Assembly: GCF_009720825.1 (NCBI RefSeq)
Contig: NZ_WNKY01000015.1
Location: 1 to 64,000 of the forward strand
Length of the DNA: 64,000 nucleotides
Source: Duganella radicis
Lineage (GTDB): Bacteria; Pseudomonadota; Gammaproteobacteria; Burkholderiales; Burkholderiaceae_D
Direction: 5' to 3'
The notes under the pieces are model-generated. The model was not told where the DNA came from. It worked only from the letters and a program-made list of their open reading frames with translations, and did no database searches. Position 1 is the stretch's first letter, and every line of letters starts with the position of its first letter. Below are positions 6,965-16,861 of the stretch, one piece after another. A program made the position numbers and the translations under genes.

Positions 6965-9900
6965 ATGCCAGACGGCAGCAGCTCGCTCACGTCCGTGAGC
7001 CTCGACGACAAATACACTTCCACCAAAGGCACCATTTTCCTGTCCGGCATCCAGGCCCTCGTGCGCCTGCCGATGATGCAGCAGGTGCGCGACAAGATGG
7101 CGGGCCTGAACACGGCCGGCTTCATTTCCGGCTACCGCGGCTCGCCGCTGGGCGGCCTCGATGAAAACCTGTGGAAGGCCAAGCCGCACCTCGAAGCGCA
7201 CAACGTGCAGTTCGTGCCGGGCGTGAACGAGGACTTGGCGGCGACCGCCGTGTGGGGCTCGCAGCAGGTGGATCTGATCGGTGAATCCAAATACGACGGC
7301 GTGTTCGCCATGTGGTACGGCAAAGGCCCGGGTGTGGACCGCTGCGGCGACGTCTTCAAGCACATGAACCATGCCGGCACCTCGAAGCACGGCGGCGTGC
7401 TGCTGGTGGCCGGCGACGACCACGGCGCGTATTCGTCCACGCTGCCGCACCAGTCGGATCACATCTTCTCGGCCTGCATGGTGCCGGTGCTCTACCCTTG
7501 CAATGTGCAGGAGTATCTGGACCTCGGCATCCACGGCTGGGCCATGTCGCGCTTCTCCGGTTGCGCGGTGGCGTTCAAGGCGCTGGCCGACACGGTGGAG
7601 TCGTCGGCCTCGATCGACGCCGATCCGTTCCGTGTCGAGACCAGGATTCCGAAAGACTTCGTGATGCCGGAAGGCGGCCTGAATGCGCGCCTGTCCAGCA
7701 TTCCGCTGGGCCAGCAGGCGCGCAATCAGGAAGCGCTGATGCAGGACTACAAAATCTACGCCGCGCTGGCCTATGCGCGCGAGAACAAGCTGAATCACAT
7801 CACCATCGATTCGAAAGACGCCAAGCTGGGCATCATCGCCTCCGGCAAATCGTATCTGGACGTGCTGGAAGCGCTGGAAGAACTGGGCATCGATGAAGAG
7901 ATGGCCGCCAAGGTCGGCCTGCGCCTGTTCAAGGTCGCCATGCCATGGCCGCTGGAGCCGGACAGCGTGCGCGAATTCGCACAGGGCCTGGACGAGATTC
8001 TGGTGGTGGAGGAAAAACGCCAGTTCGTCGAATATCAACTGAAGGAACAGCTGTACAACTGGCGCGACGACGTGCGCCCGCGCGTGATCGGCAAGTTCGA
8101 CGACAAGGGCGAATGGGTGGCGCCGCGCGGCGAGTGGCTGCTGCCGCCGAAGGCCGACTTCTCGGTGTCGCAAGTGGCGCGCGTGATCGCCAGCCGCGTG
8201 GCGCGCTACATCAGCGACGCGCACATCCAGCAAGAGATCAAGAACCGCCTGACCTTCCTCGATGAGAAGGACGCGGTGCTGAAGAAGGCCATCAGCACGC
8301 CATTCCGCCCAGCCTTCTACTGCTCCGGATGCCCGCACAACACCTCGACCAAGGTGCCGGACGGTTCGTTCGCGCTGGCCGGCATCGGCTGTCACGTCAT
8401 GGCCACCTCGATCTACCCTGAGTACAACAAGCTCACCACCCATATGGGCGGCGAAGGCGCGCCATGGATCGGCCAGGCCGCGTTCTCCAAAGTGCCGCAC
8501 GTATTCCAGAATCTGGGCGACGGCACCTACTTCCACTCCGGTTACCTGGCCATCCGCGCGGCGGTGGCGGCCAAGGTCAATATCACCTACAAGATTTTGT
8601 ACAACGACGCTGTCGCCATGACCGGCGGCCAGCCGGTGGACGGTCAGACCTCGGTGCCGATGATCGCGCAGCAGATGGCGGCGGAAGGCGTGAAGCGTAT
8701 CGCGCTGGTGACGGAAGACCTGTCGCGCTATACCGATCGTTCGGCGCTGCCGTCCATCGTGTCGCTGCACGACCGCAAGGAGATGGACGCAGTCCAGCGC
8801 GAACTGCGCGAACTGCCGGGCACTTCGGTGCTGATCTACGACCAGACCTGCGCGGCCGAGAAGCGCCGTCGCCGCAAAACCGGCGCTTATCCCGACATCG
8901 CCAAGCGCATGGTCATCAACGAAGCCGTGTGCGAAGGCTGCGGCGACTGCGGCGTCCAGTCCAACTGCGTGTCCATCCTGCCGAAGGAAACGGAATTCGG
9001 CCGCAAGCGCACCATCGATCAATCGTCGTGCAACAAGGACTACTCGTGCACCAAGGGCTTCTGCCCGAGCTTCGTGACGGTGGAAGGTGGCGCGCTGAAA
9101 AAATCCAAGACCGGCGCCACCCAAAGCGATGACGGCTGGGATGCACTGCCTGTGCCCGCGCTGCCGGACTGCGAGCATCCTTACAACATTCTGATCAACG
9201 GCATCGGCGGCACCGGCGTGATTACCGTGGGCGCGCTGATGGGCATGGCCGCGCACATCGAAGGCAAAGGCGCCTCGGTGCTGGACATGACTGGCATGTC
9301 GCAGAAAAACGGTTCGGTGACGTCGCATGTGAAGATCGCCCGCACCCCTGAGCATCTGCGCGCGCAGCGCATCGCCACCGGCGAAGCGGACGTCATCCTC
9401 GGTTGCGACATGCTGACCGCTGGCGCCGCCGATGCGGTATCGAAGATGCGCCCGGGCCGTACGCTGGCCATCGTCAACCTGCACGAGCAGCCGCCCGGCA
9501 CCTTCGCGCAAAACGCCGACTGGCAGTACCCAGCGGCCGACGTGCGCGCGCTGATCGAGGAATCGGTCGGTGCCGGCGCCGCCGACTTCATCGACGCCAC
9601 CAAGCTCGCCACCGCGCTGATGGGCGACTCGATCGCCGCCAACCTGTTCATGCTGGGCTACGCCTGGCAGCGCGGCCGTATCCCGCTGAAAGAGGAATCG
9701 CTGCTGCGCGCGATCGAACTGAATGGCGTGGCCGTCGCCTCCAACAAGAAGAGCTTCCTGTGGGGACGCCGCGCGGCGGTGGATCTCAAGCGCGTCGAGC
9801 ACACCGCCACGCCGGCGCAAGCCATCGTGGTACAGATGCCGCAAAGCCTGGACACCATCGTCGCCAAGCGCATGGTCTTCCTGACCGGCTACCAGAACGC

Positions 9901-10468
9901 CGCCTACGCAGACGCCTACTCGGAACTGGTGGCGCAAGTGCGCGCCAAGGAAAACTCGCTCGGCCTGGGCAACAAGCTGTCCACCGCTGTCGCCAAATCC
10001 TACTTCAAGCTGATGGCCTACAAGGATGAATACGAAGTGGCGCGGCTGTACACCGACGGCCGTTTCGTCGAACAGCTGCAATCGCAGTTCGAAGGTAACT
10101 TCAGCGTCAAGTTCAACCTGGCGCCGCCGCTGTTCGCGAGGAAGGACGCCAAGGGCCATCTGGTGAAGGCGGAATTCGGCTCGTGGATGTGGAGCGCTTT
10201 CAAAGTGCTAGCCAGGCTGAAAGGCCTGCGCGGCACCGCCTTCGACATCTTCGGCTACACCGAAGAACGCAAGATGGAGCGCGCGCTGATTGTTGAATAT
10301 CGCGAGATGGTGGCGTCGCTGCTGGCCAGGCTGAATGCGGACAACCACGCCACCGCCGTCGATCTGGCCGCGCTGCCGGAGAAAGTGCGCGGCTTCGGCC
10401 ATGTGAAGGAAAAGGCGGTCGCCACCTTCCGCACCGAAAAAGCGCGCCTGATGGCACAGTACATATAA
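6965..10468 (+). CDS. Fused indolepyruvate-type 2-oxoacid:ferredoxin oxidoreductase
   Basis: A 1167-residue single-chain enzyme. The order is an N-terminal pyrimidine/core ThDP region (about 25-420), a ThDP-binding domain with YCSGCPHNTS (near 450) and GIGCHVMA, a cysteine-rich Fe-S segment (CEGCGDCGVQSNC near 655, then CNKDYSCTKGFCPSF), and a C-terminal gamma-type domain (NILINGIGGTGVITVGALMG). Family members oxidatively decarboxylate aryl or branched 2-oxoacids to acyl-CoA with ferredoxin as acceptor. The ATG at 6965 is chosen because ACGGAGACACC precedes it. icmF follows after 26 bases, which suggests a branched-chain substrate such as 2-ketoisovalerate, but this is inference. Confidence 0.92.
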   Translation: MPDGSSSLTSVSLDDKYTSTKGTIFLSGIQALVRLPMMQQVRDKMAGLNTAGFISGYRGSPLGGLDENLWKAKPHLEAHNVQFVPGVNEDLAATAVWGSQQVDLIGESKYDGVFAMWYGKGPGVDRCGDVFKHMNHAGTSKHGGVLLVAGDDHGAYSSTLPHQSDHIFSACMVPVLYPCNVQEYLDLGIHGWAMSRFSGCAVAFKALADTVESSASIDADPFRVETRIPKDFVMPEGGLNARLSSIPLGQQARNQEALMQDYKIYAALAYARENKLNHITIDSKDAKLGIIASGKSYLDVLEALEELGIDEEMAAKVGLRLFKVAMPWPLEPDSVREFAQGLDEILVVEEKRQFVEYQLKEQLYNWRDDVRPRVIGKFDDKGEWVAPRGEWLLPPKADFSVSQVARVIASRVARYISDAHIQQEIKNRLTFLDEKDAVLKKAISTPFRPAFYCSGCPHNTSTKVPDGSFALAGIGCHVMATSIYPEYNKLTTHMGGEGAPWIGQAAFSKVPHVFQNLGDGTYFHSGYLAIRAAVAAKVNITYKILYNDAVAMTGGQPVDGQTSVPMIAQQMAAEGVKRIALVTEDLSRYTDRSALPSIVSLHDRKEMDAVQRELRELPGTSVLIYDQTCAAEKRRRRKTGAYPDIAKRMVINEAVCEGCGDCGVQSNCVSILPKETEFGRKRTIDQSSCNKDYSCTKGFCPSFVTVEGGALKKSKTGATQSDDGWDALPVPALPDCEHPYNILINGIGGTGVITVGALMGMAAHIEGKGASVLDMTGMSQKNGSVTSHVKIARTPEHLRAQRIATGEADVILGCDMLTAGAADAVSKMRPGRTLAIVNLHEQPPGTFAQNADWQYPAADVRALIEESVGAGAADFIDATKLATALMGDSIAANLFMLGYAWQRGRIPLKEESLLRAIELNGVAVASNKKSFLWGRRAAVDLKRVEHTATPAQAIVVQMPQSLDTIVAKRMVFLTGYQNAAYADAYSELVAQVRAKENSLGLGNKLSTAVAKSYFKLMAYKDEYEVARLYTDGRFVEQLQSQFEGNFSVKFNLAPPLFARKDAKGHLVKAEFGSWMWSAFKVLARLKGLRGTAFDIFGYTEERKMERALIVEYREMVASLLARLNADNHATAVDLAALPEKVRGFGHVKEKAVATFRTEKARLMAQYI

Positions 10469-10494
10469 TGATTAAAAAAATATAAGGGACACCA

Positions 10495-13400
10495 ATGAAC
10501 GATCTCTCGACCCCGAAAATCGCGGCTGTGGACGACCAGCCGCGCGTCAAGAACAAGGTTCGCTTCGTTACCGCGGCCTCGCTGTTCGACGGCCACGACG
10601 CGTCGATCAACATCATGCGCCGCATCCTGCAATCGAATGGCGTGGAGGTGGTACACCTCGGCCATAACCGTTCGGTGGATGAAGTGGTGACCGCCGCGCT
10701 GGCGGAAGACGTGCAGGGCATCGCCATCTCCAGCTACCAGGGCGGCCACGTTGAATATTTCAAATACATGATCGACCTGCTGCGCCAGCGCGGCGGTGCG
10801 CACATCAAGGTATTCGGTGGCGGCGGCGGTGTGATCGTGCCGCACGAAATCGAAGAGCTGCATGCCTACGGCGTCACCAAAATCTTTAGTCCGGAAGATG
10901 GCCAGCGCATGGGCCTGGTCGGCATGATCCAGTGGATGGTGCAGCAGTGCGACATCGACCTGTCGCCATACTCGCCAACCTCGCTGGCGCCGCTGCGTGA
11001 AGGCGATATCGCCGCGCGCCATCGCCCGCTGGCGCAGTTGATCACCGCCCTGGAGAACGACAAAGCCGCGCCGGCGCTGCGCACCGAGCTGCTGGCGGCG
11101 GCCGAAGACCTGCCGGTGCCCACGCTGGGCATCACCGGCACCGGCGGCGCCGGAAAATCCTCGCTGACCGATGAACTGATACGCCGCGTCCGCCTCGATC
11201 AGGGCGATGCGCTGAACATCGCCGTGATCTCGATCGACCCATCGCGCCGCAAATCGGGCGGCGCGCTGCTGGGCGACCGTATCCGCATGAATGCCATCAA
11301 TCCATGGGCCGGCCAGTCGCGCGTGTTCATGCGCTCGTTGGCCACGCGCGAAGCAGGTTCCGAGATTTCGCAGGCGCTGCCGGACGTTATCGCCGCCTGC
11401 AAGGTGGCCGGCTTCGATCTGGTGATCGTTGAAACCTCCGGCATCGGCCAGGGCGACGCCGCCATCGTGCCGCACGTGGATGTCTCCATGTACGTGATGA
11501 CGCCGGAATTCGGCGCCGCCTCGCAGCTGGAAAAAATCGACATGCTCGATTTCGCCGACTTCATCGCCATCAACAAATTTGACCGCAAGGGTGCGCAAGA
11601 CGCGCTGCGCGACGTCGCCAAGCAGTACCAGCGCAACCGCGAACTGTGGAGCAAGCGTCCGGAAGAGATGCCGGTGTACGGCACGCAGGCCTCGCGCTTC
11701 AACGACGATGGCGTGACCGCACTGTATCAGGGCCTGCTGCCGCGCCTCGTGCAACTGGGCCTGCGCGCGCAAGCGGGCAAGCTGATTGCGGCCGATGTAC
11801 GCCACTCCAGCGGCAAGAACGTCATCGTGCCGCCGGCACGCGCGCGCTACCTGGCGGAGATTGCCGACACCGTGCGCGGCTACCACCGCTTCACCCGCAA
11901 GCAAGTCACGCTGGCGCGCGAACGCCAGCAGTTGAGCGAATCCAAACGCATGCTGGCCATCGCCCACAAAGCCGCCGATTTCGACGACCTGATCGCCGAG
12001 CGCGATGCTGAAATGGACGCCAGCGCCAAAAAGCTGCTGGCGCAATGGCCCGACATGCAAGCCGCCTACGCCGGCGACGACTACGTGGTGAAAATCCGCG
12101 ACAAGGAAATCCGCACCCGCCTCGTGCAGCACACGCTGTCCGGCACGCGCATCCGCAAGGTGGCGCTGCCGCGTTATGAGGACCATGGTGAAATCCTGCG
12201 CTTCCTGATGCTGGAAAACGTACCGGGCTCCTTCCCCTTCACCGCCGGCGTGTTCGCCTTCAAGCGGGAGGGCGAAGATCCAACCCGCATGTTCGCCGGC
12301 GAGGGCGATGCCTTCCGCACCAACCGCCGCTTCAAGCTGGTCTCCACCGGCATGGACGCCAAGCGCCTGTCGACCGCGTTCGACTCGGTGACCTTGTACG
12401 GCGCCGATCCGGCGCTGCGTCCGGACATCTACGGCAAGGTTGGCAACTCGGGCGTGTCGATCGCCACGCTGGACGACATGAAGGTGCTGTACGACGGCTT
12501 CAATCTGTGCAGCCCAAGCACCTCGGTATCGATGACCATCAACGGCCCGGCGCCGACCATCCTGGCGATGTTCATGAACACCGCCATCGACCAGCAGATC
12601 GACAAATTCGTCGAAGAGAACAAACGCCAGCCTAGCGCCGACGAAGCTTCGAAGATCAAGGCATGGGTACTGCAAAACGTGCGCGGCACCGTGCAGGCGG
12701 ACATCCTGAAGGAAGACCAAGGGCAGAACACCTGCATCTTCTCCACCGAGTTCTCGCTGAAAGTGATGGGCGATATCCAGGAGTACTTCGTGCACCATCA
12801 GGTGCGCAACTTCTACTCGGTGTCCATCTCCGGCTACCACATCGCCGAAGCGGGCGCGAATCCGATCTCGCAGCTGGCGTTCACGCTGTCGAACGGCTTC
12901 ACCTTTGTGGAGGCCTACCTGGCGCGCGGCATGCACATCGACGACTTCGCGCCCAACCTGTCGTTCTTCTTCTCGAACGGCATGGACCCGGAATACACGG
13001 TGCTGGGCCGCGTGGCCCGTCGCATCTGGGCCGTGGCGATGCGCGACAAATACGGCGCCAACGACCGCTCGCAAAAGCTCAAGTATCACGTGCAGACCTC
13101 GGGCCGTTCGCTGCACGCGCAGGAGATCGACTTCAACGACATCCGCACCACGCTGCAAGCGCTGATCGCCATCTACGATAACTGCAACTCGCTGCACACC
13201 AATGCCTACGACGAAGCCATCACCACGCCGACCGACGAATCGGTGCGCCGCGCACTGGCGATCCAGCTGATCATCAACCGCGAATGGGGCCTGGCCAAGA
13301 ACGAAAACCCAAACCAGGGCTCGTTCATCATGGACGAATTGACGGATCTGGTGGAAGAAGCGGTGCTGCAAGAGTTCGAGCGCATCGCGGAGCGTGGCGG

Positions 13401-13782
13401 TGTGCTGGGCGCGATGGAGACCGGCTACCAGCGCGGCAAGATTCAAGAGGAGTCGATGCTGTACGAGCATCAAAAGCACGACGGCACGCTGCCCATCATC
13501 GGCGTCAACACCTTCCGCAATCCGAAAGGCGCGGCGGCGCCAGCGCAGATCGAGCTGGCGCGTTCCACCGACGATGAGAAGCAATCGCAGCTCAAGCGCC
13601 TGGAGGACTTCCACGCGCGCAACGCGGCCAGCGCGCCACAAGCGCTGGCCGCATTGCAGCAAGCCGCCATCGACAACGCCAACGTCTTCGAAAAACTGAT
13701 GGACGCCGTGCGGGTCTGCTCACTGGGCCAGATCACCACCGCCCTGTTCGAAGTCGGCGGCCAGTATCGCCGCAATATGTAA
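10495..13782 (+). CDS. icmF: Fused isobutyryl-CoA mutase IcmF
   Basis: A 1095-residue protein with the three-part IcmF layout: an N-terminal B12-binding domain (FDGHDAS at 30-36, then SSYQGGH and FGGGGGV), a MeaI-type G-protein chaperone domain with P-loop GTGGAGKSS (near 216-224), and the large adenosylcobalamin mutase domain (about 560 to the end). IcmF interconverts isobutyryl-CoA and n-butyryl-CoA, and some members also isovaleryl-CoA and pivalyl-CoA, with GTP hydrolysis guarding cofactor loading. AAGGGAC lies before the ATG. Tight linkage to the 2-oxoacid:ferredoxin oxidoreductase suggests one operon for carbon from valine-type oxoacids. Length matches known IcmF proteins. Confidence 0.95.
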   Translation: MNDLSTPKIAAVDDQPRVKNKVRFVTAASLFDGHDASINIMRRILQSNGVEVVHLGHNRSVDEVVTAALAEDVQGIAISSYQGGHVEYFKYMIDLLRQRGGAHIKVFGGGGGVIVPHEIEELHAYGVTKIFSPEDGQRMGLVGMIQWMVQQCDIDLSPYSPTSLAPLREGDIAARHRPLAQLITALENDKAAPALRTELLAAAEDLPVPTLGITGTGGAGKSSLTDELIRRVRLDQGDALNIAVISIDPSRRKSGGALLGDRIRMNAINPWAGQSRVFMRSLATREAGSEISQALPDVIAACKVAGFDLVIVETSGIGQGDAAIVPHVDVSMYVMTPEFGAASQLEKIDMLDFADFIAINKFDRKGAQDALRDVAKQYQRNRELWSKRPEEMPVYGTQASRFNDDGVTALYQGLLPRLVQLGLRAQAGKLIAADVRHSSGKNVIVPPARARYLAEIADTVRGYHRFTRKQVTLARERQQLSESKRMLAIAHKAADFDDLIAERDAEMDASAKKLLAQWPDMQAAYAGDDYVVKIRDKEIRTRLVQHTLSGTRIRKVALPRYEDHGEILRFLMLENVPGSFPFTAGVFAFKREGEDPTRMFAGEGDAFRTNRRFKLVSTGMDAKRLSTAFDSVTLYGADPALRPDIYGKVGNSGVSIATLDDMKVLYDGFNLCSPSTSVSMTINGPAPTILAMFMNTAIDQQIDKFVEENKRQPSADEASKIKAWVLQNVRGTVQADILKEDQGQNTCIFSTEFSLKVMGDIQEYFVHHQVRNFYSVSISGYHIAEAGANPISQLAFTLSNGFTFVEAYLARGMHIDDFAPNLSFFFSNGMDPEYTVLGRVARRIWAVAMRDKYGANDRSQKLKYHVQTSGRSLHAQEIDFNDIRTTLQALIAIYDNCNSLHTNAYDEAITTPTDESVRRALAIQLIINREWGLAKNENPNQGSFIMDELTDLVEEAVLQEFERIAERGGVLGAMETGYQRGKIQEESMLYEHQKHDGTLPIIGVNTFRNPKGAAAPAQIELARSTDDEKQSQLKRLEDFHARNAASAPQALAALQQAAIDNANVFEKLMDAVRVCSLGQITTALFEVGGQYRRNM

Positions 13783-13792
13783 AGCTGTCGCT

Positions 13793-15238
13793 CTACTTCA
13801 ACTTCCCGGCGCCCGCACTCGCGGGCACCGCGGTCAGCGTTGCCGTGGCGCTTTGCAGCGTGTAGGCATACGGCGGCGTCCACACATTGGCGCCGGTCGG
13901 CTGCGCATAACCACACTGCCCATCCACCGCGTTCGTGCCCGACTTATCGCTGGTGAACACATGGCCCGATGAGCGGAAGCCGATGAAGCTCTTGCCCTTG
14001 ATGGCTTTGCCGCAGAACTCAGCCAGTTTAAGACCGGTGATGTTGTAATACTGGTTCTCCAGCAGCATGTTCGAGCGATACCGCGCATCGCTGCCGCTTT
14101 CAAACTTGATGTCTGTGTTCGTGGTCGAGGTGCTACCTGAGATCAGGTTGTTGAACATATGTACCTGGCCATAGCGGTTCAGCGGCAGCCGGGTCGTCGC
14201 CCCATCCCACCAGTTGCCGCTGAAGGTCACATGCAGACGCCCCTCGTCGCTCCACGCGCGGCCGGAGTCACCATTTCCCACCAGCGTGGTCTTGTGGTGC
14301 TTGCCGAAGTAGCTATTGGAGATCGTGACATAGTCGCTGCCACGCACCACGTCCAGCGCACCGTCGTGACGCGTGTCGTAAGTGCCGGTCGCCAGCGAAT
14401 CGGGCGTATCGCCGTCGCTGATGGTGAGATGGTCAAGATAGATGTTCTGGCCGCGCGAGACGGTCAGGCCATCGGCGTAGGCGTTATCGGCGTCCTCGGG
14501 ATTCACATCCCACGGCGTATCGATGACCAGGTTGCGCACGATGACGTTACGGGTCCAGGTGGGATAGTCTTCGCCGTCCTTGCCGTCGGCAATCCACTTC
14601 TTGAAATCCGCCTCGGGATCTCCGCCGGCGGTCAGCGGCAGCTCGCCGCCTATCAGCAACGCGGTGCCGGTAATGCGTGCCGGCCGGCCTTGCGCGTCAT
14701 TGATGCCAACCAGCGTGGTGTTGGACGGCAGCGCAATCGAACCGCCATATTTCTGGTCCGAATAGCTGGTGTATTCGCGGAAGACGGTGTTGTTCTGGCT
14801 CCAGCGCAAATCGATATGGCCAATCACGCGAATGATCTTGGGATCGTTGCCGGCTTCATTGATGGCGGCCACCAGTTGCTGGCCGTTGTACACCGTGTAG
14901 ACGCGGTTCGCAATGGCCGAGCCGCCACCAGTCACCAGCACGGGGCCTTTGCGCGACTGGGCGTGCCAGCCGGTGGCCGGCGCCGGGTCGCGCTCGAATG
15001 TGAGGACGCCGCCGGTCGGATCGGCCGCGGCAAACTGCCATGCCGGCAGCTTGGGGGCGGCCGCATAGCTGGCGGGATCGTGCAATCCGTCGACCAGCAC
15101 GGGCGCCGAGTAATTGCGCACGCCGTACTGGGCGACCTGCAAAGGCGTGCTGGCGCCGACCAGGGTTTTGGCGTCGATGGCGGCGGCGTGCACGGAGGAA
15201 GCCAGCAGCATGCCGGCAACAGCGAGTGGATATTTCAT
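13793..15238 (-). CDS. Secreted pectate lyase-like polysaccharide lyase, family PL1
   Basis: A 481-residue protein with a Sec signal peptide (MKYPLAVAGMLLASSVHA|A) and a parallel beta-helix PL1 core. The Ca-binding/active-site aspartate stretch DGALDVVRGSDYVTISN and the RLPLNRYG segment (R-x-P-x-x-R, with the catalytic arginine) are both visible. It should cleave polygalacturonate by beta-elimination outside the inner membrane. The ATG at 15238 is preferred over one four codons upstream because TTGGAGACAACC precedes it. It is monocistronic, convergent with icmF (10-base gap). Confidence 0.9.
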   Translation of the reverse strand: MKYPLAVAGMLLASSVHAAAIDAKTLVGASTPLQVAQYGVRNYSAPVLVDGLHDPASYAAAPKLPAWQFAAADPTGGVLTFERDPAPATGWHAQSRKGPVLVTGGGSAIANRVYTVYNGQQLVAAINEAGNDPKIIRVIGHIDLRWSQNNTVFREYTSYSDQKYGGSIALPSNTTLVGINDAQGRPARITGTALLIGGELPLTAGGDPEADFKKWIADGKDGEDYPTWTRNVIVRNLVIDTPWDVNPEDADNAYADGLTVSRGQNIYLDHLTISDGDTPDSLATGTYDTRHDGALDVVRGSDYVTISNSYFGKHHKTTLVGNGDSGRAWSDEGRLHVTFSGNWWDGATTRLPLNRYGQVHMFNNLISGSTSTTNTDIKFESGSDARYRSNMLLENQYYNITGLKLAEFCGKAIKGKSFIGFRSSGHVFTSDKSGTNAVDGQCGYAQPTGANVWTPPYAYTLQSATATLTAVPASAGAGKLK

Positions 15239-15348
15239 GGTTGTCTCCAATATTGAACATCACTGTGAGCTCGCGACAATCCATACCCGCGTGTCTATAC
15301 CTTGCCGATGGCAAAACGGGACAGCTTACGGGAGGGTACGGATCAATA

Positions 15349-15375
15349 TTCGGTCATCCAACCGGAATGACCGAA
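15349..15375. promoter_or_regulatory. 9-base inverted repeat upstream of the pectate lyase gene
   Basis: TTCGGTCAT and ATGACCGAA flank a 9-base spacer (CCAACCGGA), about 110 bases upstream of the pectate lyase start and 135 bases beyond the soxR stop. There is no T-run on either side. It could be an operator for the lyase gene or a soxR 3' hairpin; the sequence does not decide. Nothing else is recognisable in the 272-base gap 15239-15510. Confidence 0.4.
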
Positions 15376-15510
15376 GCAGGCACCTTGCGTACCTGCCGCC
15401 TTTGCGAAGAGGACCGGGAAGCCGAGTTCGCGCTGGTCAGGAATCGGCGGCGAAAAAAACCACGCCGCCAACAATGAATAAATACTAATCCTGCTTAAAA
15501 AATTATGCAA

Positions 15511-15942
15511 CTACGTGAAGTGCGGCCCCGCGCCTTGCCGCGCCAGCCCGTCATCGGCGTTGCGCAAGGGGCAGGCTTTGAGCGACAGGCATCCGCAGCC
15601 GATGCAGCCGTCCAGTTGATCGCGCAACTGGGTCAGCGTCTTGATGCGATCTTCCAGTTCCTGTTTCCAGGCGGCGGACAGCCGGCGCCAATCGGCGACA
15701 GTGGGCGTGCGGCCCGAGGGCAGCGCATCCAGTGCCCGCGCAATCTCCGCCAATGGCAAGCCGACGCGCTGGGCGACTTTGATGACAGCGATGCGGCGCA
15801 GTACGGAGCGCGCGTAGCGGCGCTGGTTGCCGCTGGTGCGAACGGAATGTATCAGTCCCTTGGCTTCATAAAAATGCAGCGTGGAGACGGCGACACCGGC
15901 CCGCTCCGCCAGCTCGCCCACGCCTAGTTCCCTGGATATCAT
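15511..15942 (-). CDS. soxR: Redox-sensitive transcriptional activator SoxR
   Basis: A 143-residue MerR-family protein: winged HTH at about 1-75, dimerisation helix about 80-110, and the [2Fe-2S] cluster motif C-x2-C-x-C-x5-C at Cys113, 116, 118 and 124 ([12 protein letters not shown]). SoxR senses redox-cycling compounds through oxidation of this cluster and twists promoters with overlong spacers. The start at 15942 is the position matching the family; upstream in-frame codons run through the divergent promoter. It is divergent from a RidA-family gene that carries an almost perfect SoxR box. Confidence 0.95.
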   Translation of the reverse strand: MISRELGVGELAERAGVAVSTLHFYEAKGLIHSVRTSGNQRRYARSVLRRIAVIKVAQRVGLPLAEIARALDALPSGRTPTVADWRRLSAAWKQELEDRIKTLTQLRDQLDGCIGCGCLSLKACPLRNADDGLARQGAGPHFT

Positions 15943-15950
15943 AAATTCGC

Positions 15951-15981
15951 TTGACCTCAAGTTAAGTTGAGATTTTATAGT
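15951..15981 (+). promoter_or_regulatory. SoxR-box promoter of the ridA-like gene
   Basis: A -35 element TTGACC (15951-15956) and a -10 TATAGT (15976-15981) are separated by 19 bases, the overlong spacer of MerR/SoxR promoters. Between them, 15955-15972 reads CCTCAAGTTAAGTTGAGA, which matches the known SoxR box CCTCAAGTTAACTTGAGG at 16 of 18 positions. The promoter points at the RidA gene and overlaps the region just before the soxR start, so it may also govern soxR. Confidence 0.85.
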
Positions 15982-16009
15982 ATGCTCACATTCACTGCTG
16001 AAGGACACC

Positions 16010-16423
16010 ATGAAATTCATTAACCCCACCAGTCTGTATGACCCGCGTCCCAATGGTTATAGCCACGTCGTCGTCGCCGAAGCACCGGCGCGCATCATCT
16101 ATATCGCCGGCCAGGGCGGCGAGAATGCGGATGGCGAGTTGTCGGCAGATTTCAAAACACAGGTGGAGCAGGCGCTGCGTAATCTGCAAACCGCGCTGGA
16201 TGCCGCAGGTGCGCGTCACACGCATGTCGGCAAAGTCACCGCGTTGATAGTCGATCACAGCGAGGCAAGGCTCGCCATTTTCAGCGCCGCCTTGCGCGCC
16301 ATGTGGGGCGATGAACCGGCACCTGCCTGCACACTGATACCGGTGCCGCGTCTGGCCCTGGACGGCATGCTGTTTGAGATTGAAGCGACCGCCGTGCAGC
16401 CAATGGGAGACGAGATTTACTGA
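16010..16423 (+). CDS. RidA family (YjgF/YER057c/UK114) protein
   Basis: A 137-residue single-domain protein with the RidA fold signature ([63 protein letters not shown]). The arginine common in RidA proper near the C-terminus (...R.. in PRLALD) is not clearly in its usual place, so imine deaminase activity is uncertain. The ATG is preceded by GAAGGACACC. It is driven by a SoxR-box promoter, so it is probably induced by redox-active compounds. It overlaps the convergent lipoprotein gene by 7 bases. Confidence 0.88.
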   Translation: MKFINPTSLYDPRPNGYSHVVVAEAPARIIYIAGQGGENADGELSADFKTQVEQALRNLQTALDAAGARHTHVGKVTALIVDHSEARLAIFSAALRAMWGDEPAPACTLIPVPRLALDGMLFEIEATAVQPMGDEIY

Positions 16424-16818
16424 GCGTGGCAAGCCGCCGCGCGATAGAAGTAGTAATTGCCAAAATTGAGGAACTCGCTCTTGTCATTGAAGCGGTAAGA
16501 AATCTCCCGTCGCTTCTGGTCAAATCCGAGCAGACCGTCATGTTTGGATAGCTGTTCCCTGAACACCTCCGCAGGGAACGGCTCCTTGCCGCCCAGCGTG
16601 ATAATCAAAATATCGCCATCCGCGCGCCGCCACGTGGCCGGGCTATAAAACGCAAAACCGCCACGGAACACCAGACCGCCATCCGCTTGCAACAGCATGC
16701 ACATGGTCGGATACTCCGTGCCCGTATTCTCCAGCACCAGAGGCGCAGCGGGACGCTGCACACTGGCACAGCCGCCGATCAACAACGCAAAGCTAACGTA
16801 AGCTATATAAGTTCTCAT
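16417..16818 (-). CDS. Small lipoprotein of unknown function
   Basis: A 133-residue protein with a lipoprotein signal peptide (MRTYIAYVSFALLIGG|C, lipobox LIGGC), so it is probably anchored to a membrane facing the periplasm. The mature part has aromatic-rich segments ([33 protein letters not shown]) and no domain I can name. It is downstream of a LacI gene by 43 bases on the same strand and overlaps the end of the RidA gene by 7 bases. Confidence 0.75.
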   Translation of the reverse strand: MRTYIAYVSFALLIGGCASVQRPAAPLVLENTGTEYPTMCMLLQADGGLVFRGGFAFYSPATWRRADGDILIITLGGKEPFPAEVFREQLSKHDGLLGFDQKRREISYRFNDKSEFLNFGNYYFYRAAACHAQ

Positions 16819-16861
16819 ACACCATTATCCCGAGCCACCCCAACAGCAACAGTGCGCAAGC

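Noticed and set aside
6620..13662. Very long minus-strand open frames opposite the oxidoreductase and icmF genes
   Set aside because: High GC content with strong third-position bias leaves the opposite strand open; the products are His/Arg-rich and low in complexity, while the plus-strand proteins have clear catalytic motifs.
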